A program made the position numbers and the translations under genes. The notes below the pieces were generated by a model. It did no database searches. It saw only the letters and a program-made list of their open reading frames with translations, and was not told the DNA's origin. Shown here one piece after another: positions 1 to 5,652 of a stretch of 6,206 nt of DNA (the first letter of the stretch is position 1; the number at the start of each line of letters is the position of its first letter). The DNA comes from DATKEU01 sp036493295 (GTDB lineage Bacteria; Myxococcota_A; Polyangia; Fen-1088). Location: assembly GCA_036493295.1 (NCBI GenBank), contig DASXQB010000014.1, forward strand, positions 1 through 6,206, given 5' to 3'.

Positions 1-650
1 AAAGCTTCATGGGCGAGCCGGCGGTCTGGGACCGCGCTGAAGCGGGGCTGCGCAATCTCCTGGAGGCGACCGGCCGAAAATTCGAGGTCGATGTTGGTGG
101 GGGGGCCTTTTACGGACCGAAGATCGACCTCAAGATCAAAGACGCCTTGGGCCGCGATTGGCAATGCTCCACGTTCCAGCTGGATTTCCAGTTGCCGGAA
201 CGGTTTGCCTTGGAATATGTCGCCCAGGACGGAACCCGCAAGAGGCCGGTGATGATCCACCGCGCCCTCTTGGGATCGATGGAACGCTTTATTGCCGTGC
301 TGATCGAACAGCATGCGGGCGCGTTTCCCCTGTGGCTGGCACCGTTGCAAGCGCGCGTACTGTCGGTCAGCGAAAAGGCGGAAGCCTACGCCAACGAGGT
401 GGTGGCCAGCCTGCGCGCCGCCGGCCTGCGCGCCGAGGCGGATGTAGCCCCCGAAAAACTGGGCTCAAAGATCCGGAAGGCACAGCTAGAAAAGATCCCC
501 TATATGGTCGTGGTAGGGGAGAAGGACATGGCCGCTCGCGTGGTCTCGCCGCGCACGCGTGAAGGCCAGCAGCAACCGGCAACGCCGCTGGACGAATTCG
601 TCCGGCGCGTGGCGACGGAGGCTGCGCAACCGACCATCGGCAGCGGCTAA
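1..650 (+). CDS. thrS: Threonyl-tRNA synthetase, C-terminal part (5' truncated by window edge)
   Basis: This cytoplasmic class II synthetase charges tRNA-Thr with threonine using ATP. Only the last ~215 codons are present; the frame enters at base 3 and the gene begins before the window, so the ATG at base 9 is internal (it lies in a conserved FMGEPAVWDRAE stretch). The visible part begins in the catalytic core, with GAFYGPKID, then WQCSTFQLDF, then the motif 3 region PVMIHRALLGSMERF. The His at bases 258-260 matches the third zinc ligand of E. coli ThrRS, and the Arg of GSMERF is the motif 3 arginine. From WLAPLQARV (about base 333) onward is the HGTP-type anticodon-binding domain, with LGSKIRKAQLEKIPYMVVVG and a C-terminal helix. 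It ends in TAA at 648-650. infC follows after 17 bases, the usual order. The family assignment is secure. Confidence 0.97.
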   Translation, partial: SFMGEPAVWDRAEAGLRNLLEATGRKFEVDVGGGAFYGPKIDLKIKDALGRDWQCSTFQLDFQLPERFALEYVAQDGTRKRPVMIHRALLGSMERFIAVLIEQHAGAFPLWLAPLQARVLSVSEKAEAYANEVVASLRAAGLRAEADVAPEKLGSKIRKAQLEKIPYMVVVGEKDMAARVVSPRTREGQQQPATPLDEFVRRVATEAAQPTIGSG

Positions 651-654
651 CAAC

Positions 655-660
655 AGGAGG
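655..660 (+). promoter_or_regulatory. Ribosome binding site of infC (decides the ATC start)
   Basis: AGGAGG is a full match to the anti-Shine-Dalgarno sequence. It lies seven bases before the ATC at 668-670. No ATG, GTG or TTG in the infC frame lies near it: after the in-frame stop at 560-562, the next such codon is the GTG at 746, 85 bases downstream of this site. The site therefore points to ATC 668 as the initiator. Confidence 0.85.
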
Positions 661-667
661 AAAGAGC

Positions 668-1471
668 ATCGCAAGACCATCATTTCAAGCTCCCGCAAGC
701 GCAGCAGACAACTACCGCGTCGGACGCCGTATTCGCGTTCCGGAGGTGCGGGTCATCGCCGCTGACGGAGGTCAGGTCGGCATCATCCCAACGCACGAAG
801 CGTTGAAGATGGCGGAAGAGCAGGGGTTGGAACTGGTCGAGGTGAACCCTCGGGCAGCGCCGCCGGTCTGCAAGATCATGGACTTCGGCAAGTTCAAGTA
901 CGAGACGTCGAAGAAGGAAAAGGCGTCTCGCAAGCACCAGTCCACGATCGTCCTCAAAGAGATCAAGCTGCGTCCCAAGACGGACGAGCACGACTTTGAT
1001 TTCAAGGTCAAACACATCCGCCGGTTCCTGGCCGAAGGGAACAAGTGCAAGCTGGTGATCGTGTTTCGCGGCCGCGAGATCGTTCACCCCGAGATGGGGC
1101 AGGTCATGCTTGACCAGGTCTTGAAGGCGGTGAACGACGTCGCCATGGTCGAACAGCGAGCGATGATGGAAGGTCGCCGCATGGTGATGACCATCGGCCC
1201 GCGCGGTGGCGTGATCCGTCCGCCGGGCGCGCCCGTCCCTGGTGCTCCAACCGTTCCCGGCGCGGTCCCGGCCGTATCCGGTGCGCCTGTTCCAGGTCCG
1301 GCAGATCCGGCGGCCAGCGCGACGCCGCCATCGGTGGACGGCGCTGCGTCCGGCGTCGTCGCAGCCGCACCCGCGCCGGTCGCCAGCCCGCCCGTCGTCG
1401 CACCGCCGCCGCCGCCGGCGACTAGCGCGCCCGCCGCCGCACCCAACAAGACCGCCGCACCCAAGTCATAG
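668..1471 (+). CDS. infC: Translation initiation factor IF3 with ATC start and long Pro/Ala tail
   Basis: IF3 binds the 30S subunit, checks the start codon-initiator tRNA pairing and prevents premature 50S joining. The 267-residue product has the N-domain at about residues 15-75 (RVGRRIRVPEVRVI... LELVEVNPRAAPPVCKIMDFGKF), which includes the family signature KIMDFGKFKYETSK. A basic linker follows (KKEKASRKHQ), then the C-domain at about 96-179 (KEIKLRPKTDEHDFDFKVKH, FRGREIVHPEMG, EGRRMVMTIGPR). That 179-residue core equals the whole E. coli protein (180). An 88-residue tail rich in Pro, Ala and Val follows. The start is set at ATC 668 because of the AGGAGG seven bases upstream and because a start at GTG 746 (residue 27) would remove the first conserved strand of the N-domain. 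IF3 genes are known for rare AUU/AUC starts, which let IF3 repress its own translation. The same is likely here, by inference. Stop TAG 1469-1471. Confidence 0.95.
   Translation: MARPSFQAPASAADNYRVGRRIRVPEVRVIAADGGQVGIIPTHEALKMAEEQGLELVEVNPRAAPPVCKIMDFGKFKYETSKKEKASRKHQSTIVLKEIKLRPKTDEHDFDFKVKHIRRFLAEGNKCKLVIVFRGREIVHPEMGQVMLDQVLKAVNDVAMVEQRAMMEGRRMVMTIGPRGGVIRPPGAPVPGAPTVPGAVPAVSGAPVPGPADPAASATPPSVDGAASGVVAAAPAPVASPPVVAPPPPPATSAPAAAPNKTAAPKS
1205..1468 (+). other. Low-complexity C-terminal extension of IF3
   Basis: These 88 codons (residues 180-267) follow the end of the IF3 C-domain. They encode almost only Pro, Ala, Val, Gly, Ser and Thr. The first half repeats a PGAPVPGA-like unit (GAPVPGAPTVPGAVPAVSGAPVPG in outline) and the second half has a five-proline run at 1403-1417, encoded by five CCG codons. 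The end is weakly basic (NKTAAPKS). Such a stretch should be disordered and extended. From general knowledge, the M. xanthus IF3 (DsgA) also has a Pro/Ala/Val-rich tail, reported as important for development. Whether this tail has the same role is an inference. Confidence 0.85.
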
Positions 1472-1504
1472 GGCGACCGCGCACGCCCGCCACGCCACCT
1501 TCGG

Positions 1505-4504
1505 ATGGGGACCCCACGGCATCATCGGATTTCCGCGGCGTCCCCCGGCCGAAGGTGGAGCTTCGCGCTCTATGCGATCGCTGCCGTGGCGGCCACCGCC
1601 GGATTGGGCGGATGCCGGCGCGACGGTTGCCTGGGCGGTGACGACGGCACCTGCGTGCCGCCCGCCGCCTGCCCGGCGCTGCACTATGACTGCCAGGCGG
1701 GCGCCGACAGTCTGAACGTGCTGCGCTTCGACGATGTGGCCAGCGTGGTCCGCAGCGCCGGTCCCAAAGCGCAGGCCGCGTTCGGTGATTTCCTGCTGCA
1801 GAACGATCGCGTCCGCATCATCCTCGATGCGCCCGAGCACCCGCAGGGATTGGCGCCCTCGGGCGGAACGATCATCGACTTCGCGCCGATCGCCGCCGAC
1901 ATGTCCAGCGGCGATCAGACGAACGGCATCTACCAGGCCGCCGGCGTCCTTCCGCGCGACGCCGTTCATTACGAATCGTACCAGGTGATCGATCAGCGCC
2001 TGACTGCGCCCGGCGCGACGCCGTTCGTGGCGGTGGTCTTTCGCGGCCACTTGGACGGGGACAAGCGCGTCACCGTGGTGACCCGTTACGAGCTGCGCCT
2101 CTGCGAGCCGGGCGTGCGCGTGCGCAGCGACCTTTACAACGGCGCGCCCGATCCGAACACGCTGTACCTCACCGACGGGTTTTTCTGGGGCGACAACACA
2201 ATGTTGCCCTTCGTCCCCATCCGCGGCGGCGGCTTTCGCTTGCCCGATCTGGATTTGCTGAAGCTGTGGGACGCCTGGCGCGAATGGCCGTTCATCGGCG
2301 CGCGTTCGCAAGCGGCGCCGGATGTCAGCTATGCCGCCGTACCGTGCAATTACGCGCAGGGCGCCGGCTTCAATCAAACCACGCTCAGCGCCGCCGGGGT
2401 GCCACTGCGTCCGACCCTGTCAGGCGACGGCGTCAGCTATGAACGGTTTCTGATCGCCGCCGCCGGTCAGGGTCTGTCGCCCGCGGTCGGCGCGGCGCTG
2501 GCGGCGCGCGCGCAGGTGACTGGCCAGGCGGCCCCGGTGACCGTCCACGGGCGCGTGCTCTCGGGCGGCGCGCCGATCGCCGGCAATGAAGGCCGCATGG
2601 GCTCGCTGCTATTTTATGAACCGGCGTCGGGGAAAGACCCCGATGATGAAACCGATCGCACGCCCTGGTCTGAAACGATCCCCGGCCCGGACGGCTCGTT
2701 CGCGGTGGCGTTGCCGCCGAACCGGGCTTACCGGATCCAGCCGTTCGCCTTCGGGCGGCCGTCGGGCCCCGCCGCTTCGATCGTCGTCGGCGCCACCGAC
2801 GAGGACGCCGGCGACATTTCGATCGAGGCCCCGGCGCGGTTGCTGGTACGCGTGGAAGGCGACGCCGGCGCGCGCGCGCCCTTCGCCGAGGTGGTGCTGA
2901 TCCCGTTCGACCGTCCACCCACCGCGCCGGACGCGCTGCCCAGTCTCTACGGAATCTTTGGCGGCTGCGTGCCGATGCTGGGCCCGCCGCACGGTGGCTC
3001 GCCCGCGTGCAACCGCGCGCTGGTGGTCGATGGGCAGATCGATCTGCTGGTGCCGCCCGGGCACTATTTCGTCTATGCCACGCGCGGACCTTACGCCACG
3101 CTGGATCGCACGGAGATCACCTTGGCCGCGGGTGACCAGTCCAGCGTCACGCTGACCTCCCGCAAGATCGCGGGCCTTTTGCCGGCCGGCGTGATCACCG
3201 GTGACTTCCATGTTCACGGCAGCGGCAGCTATGACTCGGAGATCCCCGACCAAGATCGGGTGCTCAGCTTTCTGGCCGCCGACGTCAACGTCATCGTCGC
3301 CAGCGATCACGACGTGGTGTCGACGTATGAAGATGCGCTGTCGCAGCTGGGCGTCCCGCAGGGGTTGACCGTGATCCCCGGCGTCGAGGCCACGCCGAAT
3401 ATTTTGTGGTTCACTGTTCCCGGTGAATCGTTTCCCAAGACCGTTGGCCATTTCAATTTCTGGCCGCTGACGTACGCACCGCAGCTGTCACGCAACGGCG
3501 CCCCCTGGGACGAACTGCGCGAACCGGGCGCGCTGATGGACGCCATGGAGCCGCTGTTTTCGAAAGCCAGCGCCGGCGTCCGCCAGCTGAATCATCCCGA
3601 GTCGGACACCAAGCTGGGGCGCGATCAGGGATTCTTTCACATGTTGAAGTACGATCCGCGTACGCCGGTCGCGCCGGGGGCCAGCTTCGCGGCGGACGTG
3701 TTGCTGCGCAGCCCGGCGGGTGGGCGCCGCAACATCGACTGGGACGTGCAGGAGGTGATGACCGGCGCGTCCAGGCGGGACTGGCTGCGCTATCGCGCGC
3801 TGTGGTTCTCGCTGCTGTCGCAAGGTTTTCTGCGCGCGGGGGCGGCCAACAGCGACACGCACTCGCTGACGCTGGAACGGGTGGGTTACCCGCGCAATCT
3901 GGTCTTCGGCGCCCACGACCCGACCATGCTGGACATCGACGCATTCAACGCCGACGTGCGCGCCGGGCACATGGTGGGCAGCAACGGCCCGGTGCTGGAC
4001 GCCACCGTGGCAGACGCCACCGGACAGGAGCACCGCGCCGGCCTGGATCCGATCGTGCCTGGTCCGAACAGCCAGCTGACAGTCGACGTCACGGCGGCGC
4101 CATGGGTTCCGATCACGCAGGTGCGGGTGTTCGTCAACGGCACGATGGCCAAGGCGGTCGACGTCTCGGCGGCGTTCGACGGCCTGGATCATTTCGGCGC
4201 CGTGGTCGGGCGAACGCAGGTGGTGGTGGGGCTCTCCGATCTGCTGGCCGGGGTGAAGGGCGACGCCTGGATCGTCGTCGAGGCGGGCATGAATCAGGAT
4301 CTGCCGCCCGACAACGCTGACGGCGTATCGGACGGCTTGCCGGATCTGCCCGACAGCGACGTGCCGACGCGGCCGCGGGCGGTCACCGATCCACGTTTTG
4401 ACTTGGAGGCGATCGCGCCCGGCGTGTGGCCGACGGCGTTCACCAATCCTTTCTTGTTGAACCTGGACGGCGGCGCCTGGACCGCGCCCGGGCTGGCGCC
4501 ATGA
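1505..4504 (+). CDS. Large PHP-type (CehA/McbA-like) metallohydrolase, predicted lipoprotein
   Basis: A 999-residue predicted envelope lipoprotein. Residues 1-18 are a long basic n-region, 19-36 a hydrophobic segment, and LGGC gives a lipobox with Cys37. Further Cys at 42, 50, 56 and 63 form a Cys-rich linker. Residues ~65-335 are a globular region I cannot name. Residues ~345-440 (VHGRVLSGGAPIAG... GPDGSFAVALPP) and ~443-552 (LLVRVEGDAG... IDLLVPPGHYFVYATRGPY) look like two carboxypeptidase-regulatory-like beta-sandwiches. The PHP domain starts at ~565: GDFHVHGSGSYDSE (H569, H571), VIVASDHD (D601, H602), PGVEAT (E628), QLNHPES (H697), ANSDTHS (D784, H786) and VGSNGP (826-829, typical of the CehA/McbA group). 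The metal-site motifs are complete, so it should be an active metal-dependent hydrolase, perhaps a phosphoesterase; the substrate cannot be told. An Asp-rich stretch (930-963) precedes a C-terminal FTNPFLLNLDGG. ATG 1505 is the only start before the signal peptide; no Shine-Dalgarno is visible and infC ends 33 bases upstream. Confidence 0.9.
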   Translation: MGTPRHHRISAASPGRRWSFALYAIAAVAATAGLGGCRRDGCLGGDDGTCVPPAACPALHYDCQAGADSLNVLRFDDVASVVRSAGPKAQAAFGDFLLQNDRVRIILDAPEHPQGLAPSGGTIIDFAPIAADMSSGDQTNGIYQAAGVLPRDAVHYESYQVIDQRLTAPGATPFVAVVFRGHLDGDKRVTVVTRYELRLCEPGVRVRSDLYNGAPDPNTLYLTDGFFWGDNTMLPFVPIRGGGFRLPDLDLLKLWDAWREWPFIGARSQAAPDVSYAAVPCNYAQGAGFNQTTLSAAGVPLRPTLSGDGVSYERFLIAAAGQGLSPAVGAALAARAQVTGQAAPVTVHGRVLSGGAPIAGNEGRMGSLLFYEPASGKDPDDETDRTPWSETIPGPDGSFAVALPPNRAYRIQPFAFGRPSGPAASIVVGATDEDAGDISIEAPARLLVRVEGDAGARAPFAEVVLIPFDRPPTAPDALPSLYGIFGGCVPMLGPPHGGSPACNRALVVDGQIDLLVPPGHYFVYATRGPYATLDRTEITLAAGDQSSVTLTSRKIAGLLPAGVITGDFHVHGSGSYDSEIPDQDRVLSFLAADVNVIVASDHDVVSTYEDALSQLGVPQGLTVIPGVEATPNILWFTVPGESFPKTVGHFNFWPLTYAPQLSRNGAPWDELREPGALMDAMEPLFSKASAGVRQLNHPESDTKLGRDQGFFHMLKYDPRTPVAPGASFAADVLLRSPAGGRRNIDWDVQEVMTGASRRDWLRYRALWFSLLSQGFLRAGAANSDTHSLTLERVGYPRNLVFGAHDPTMLDIDAFNADVRAGHMVGSNGPVLDATVADATGQEHRAGLDPIVPGPNSQLTVDVTAAPWVPITQVRVFVNGTMAKAVDVSAAFDGLDHFGAVVGRTQVVVGLSDLLAGVKGDAWIVVEAGMNQDLPPDNADGVSDGLPDLPDSDVPTRPRAVTDPRFDLEAIAPGVWPTAFTNPFLLNLDGGAWTAPGLAP

Positions 4505-5355
4505 AGCGCGCCGTGCTGGTCATCGTCTTCGTTTGCTTGCCGGCGGCAGCGCTGGCGATCGAGCCGGCGTGTCCGGACGCGATCAGCGCGCGGGTTGATC
4601 CCCGCGGCACCGGACCGCTGCCAGCCGGCGACGGTCCGGCGGACTTTGGCCAGGTGCCGGAGGCTTGTCCCGGCCTTGACGTCCTCGCTCGGCTGCGCAG
4701 TACGTTGCTGGTCGCCAGCGACTATCCGGACTATTACGGCAACGTCATGGCCAGCACGATGGTGCGGCTGCGGTACCCGTTGACGGCGCGAACCTGGATG
4801 TCGGTTGGGCTGGACGTGGTGACGTTTCGCTATGTGGCGAACGCCGTGGTGCGGTCGCACGCCTTTGACGTCGGCCCGCCGACGGTGGGTGTTTTTCGCG
4901 ATGTCGGCCACGTCGGTCCGGGCGCGCTGGCCCTCTATGCGCGCTTGTTGCTGCCGCTCGACACCGCGCGGACCAACGGCGTTCTTCTGGGCGGCGAGGC
5001 AGGGGTCAGTTATTGGCGTCCCCTGCGATCGCGTTTCGCTGTTCAGGTCGGCGTGGCCGCTCCGGTGCCGGTGACCGTGATCGACGGCCAGGCCCACGGC
5101 GCCTTTCGTCCCGCCGGCGTGGTCGAAGCCAGCTGGCGTGCAGGCCGGGTGGCCGCCTTGATCATCGGCGCCACCGGCCATCTGGAAGCCACGCCCGATC
5201 CCGGCCTGCTGTCCCTCGCTGCGCGTGCCGGACTACGCCTGGCCCTGGCCCGCGGCATCAACGCCGCCTTGATCGGCGAAATCCCCTTCGCCGGCTCCGA
5301 CCGCACCAACGCCATCGCCTCCCTGTTCGTCGGCTGGACCCCTGCCCGGCCATGA
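4501..5355 (+). CDS. Secreted beta-rich protein, probable outer-membrane barrel
   Basis: I do not recognise a named family. The 284-residue product starts with a clear signal peptide (MKRAVLVIVFVCLPAAALA, signal peptidase I cleavage likely after Ala19). A mature N-terminal segment of ~40 residues with two cysteines (24 and 56) follows, which could pair. The rest, from ~60 to the end, alternates short amphipathic strands with turns: STLLVASDYPDYYGN, STMVRLRYPL, WMSVGLDVVTFRYV, ALALYARLLLPL, GVLLGGEAGVSYW, RFAVQVGVAAPVP, AGLRLALARGINAAL, SLFVGWTP. That pattern suits a small outer-membrane beta-barrel, though the C-terminus (ARP) lacks the usual terminal Phe. The ATG at 4501 overlaps the upstream TGA as ATGA, and no Shine-Dalgarno is seen, so translation is probably coupled to the lipoprotein gene. 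An upstream GTG at 4426 was passed over because it would bury the signal peptide. The pairing suggests the two proteins act together at the envelope (inference). Confidence 0.85.
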   Translation: MKRAVLVIVFVCLPAAALAIEPACPDAISARVDPRGTGPLPAGDGPADFGQVPEACPGLDVLARLRSTLLVASDYPDYYGNVMASTMVRLRYPLTARTWMSVGLDVVTFRYVANAVVRSHAFDVGPPTVGVFRDVGHVGPGALALYARLLLPLDTARTNGVLLGGEAGVSYWRPLRSRFAVQVGVAAPVPVTVIDGQAHGAFRPAGVVEASWRAGRVAALIIGATGHLEATPDPGLLSLAARAGLRLALARGINAALIGEIPFAGSDRTNAIASLFVGWTPARP

Positions 5356-5388
5356 TCGATTCTTCCCGGACGGCTCTGCGCTCTGTTC

Positions 5389-5416
5389 TTGCGCCAAAAT
5401 CCGAACTGGTTATACT
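5389..5416 (+). promoter_or_regulatory. Candidate sigma-70-type promoter for rpmI-rplT
   Basis: TATACT at 5411-5416 differs from the -10 consensus at one base. TTGCGC at 5389-5394 keeps the TTG of a -35 box and lies 16 bases before it. The patch (CCAAAATCC...GGTTATACT) is clearly more AT-rich than its surroundings. A transcript would start near 5422-5424, about five bases before the rpmI ATG. It lies in the 72-base gap (5356-5427) after the inserted gene pair, which holds no other clear signal and no terminator with a T-run. Confidence 0.5.
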
Positions 5417-5427
5417 CCCGCGCTCCC

Positions 5428-5631
5428 ATGCCGAAGATTAAGATGAAGTCCAACAGCAGCGCGAAGAAGCGCTTCAAGCTGACGGCCAATGGCCGGGTCA
5501 AGCGGAAGAAGGCTTATCTGCGCCACAACCTCTCGTCAAAGTCATCGTCCGCCAAGCGGAATCTCCGCCGCGGCGCCTATGTCAGCAAGACCCAGGAGCA
5601 TCAGATCAAAGCGATGCTCCCGTACGCCTAA
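5428..5631 (+). CDS. rpmI: 50S ribosomal protein L35
   Basis: This small, very basic protein of the large ribosomal subunit has 67 residues (the family is usually ~65). The start MPKIKMKSNSSAKKRFK is the typical L35 opening, followed by GRVKRKKAYLRHNLSSKSSSAKRNLRRG and ending KAMLPYA. The ATG at 5428 is chosen because MPK(I/L)K is the usual family N-terminus. A TTG at 5389 would add 13 unrelated residues, and the ATG at 5443 would cut the family N-terminus. No Shine-Dalgarno precedes 5428 (the upstream bases are CCCGCGCTCCC), unlike rplT and pheS. With the candidate promoter ending 11 bases upstream, the message may be nearly leaderless. rplT follows after 21 bases and is surely cotranscribed. 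In E. coli, L20 represses this gene pair; the RNA target for that cannot be seen here. Confidence 0.96.
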   Translation: MPKIKMKSNSSAKKRFKLTANGRVKRKKAYLRHNLSSKSSSAKRNLRRGAYVSKTQEHQIKAMLPYA

Positions 5632-5639
5632 GCAGGAAA

Positions 5640-5643
5640 AGGA
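5640..5643 (+). promoter_or_regulatory. Ribosome binding site of rplT
   Basis: AGGA, within a purine-rich run (AGGAAAAGGA, 5634-5643), lies nine bases before the rplT ATG at 5653 in the short gap after rpmI. Confidence 0.6.
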
Positions 5644-5652
5644 TCGGACGTC

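Noticed and set aside
746..748. GTG as the infC start
   Set aside because: It would delete the conserved first strand of the IF3 N-domain and leaves the AGGAGG at 655-660 unexplained.
1471..1488. GGGCG...CGCCC inverted repeat after infC as a terminator
   Set aside because: The stem is only five pairs with an eight-base loop and no T-run; such repeats are common in GC-rich sequence.
1469..1504. Read-through of the infC TAG into the lipoprotein gene, which lies in the same frame with only 11 codons between
   Set aside because: The lipoprotein needs its signal peptide at a free N-terminus. A shared frame has a one-in-three chance of occurring anyway.
1516..1576. Twin-arginine (Tat) signal in the lipoprotein leader (GRRWSF)
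   Set aside because: The pair of arginines is present but the surrounding residues do not fit the SRRxFLK pattern well; an ordinary Sec lipoprotein leader is enough.
1466..2377. Long minus-strand open frame (~300 codons) opposite the lipoprotein gene
   Set aside because: Its composition is Arg/Ala/Val/His-rich with no recognisable domain, and the plus strand holds a clear multi-domain protein. Long antisense frames are expected in high-GC DNA.
2609..3451. Minus-strand open frame (~280 codons) inside the PHP gene
   Set aside because: It has shadow composition (Arg, Gly, Asp, His) and lies opposite the conserved beta-domain and PHP regions.
4292..4393. Calcium-binding thrombospondin-3-like repeat in the Asp-rich segment of the PHP protein
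   Set aside because: The segment (DNADGVSDGLPDLPDSD) has the right flavour but no complete DxDxDG repeat, so the domain cannot be claimed.
4426..4428. GTG as the start of the barrel gene
   Set aside because: It would put 25 unrelated residues in front of a textbook signal peptide; the ATGA overlap at 4501 fits better.
4294..5181. Minus-strand open frame (~295 codons) across the gene 3/gene 4 boundary
   Set aside because: No signal peptide, motif or ribosome site is seen. It spans two well-supported plus-strand genes and has the composition of a shadow frame.
5389..5391. TTG as the rpmI start
   Set aside because: The extra 13 residues do not belong to L35; these bases look more like a -35 element.
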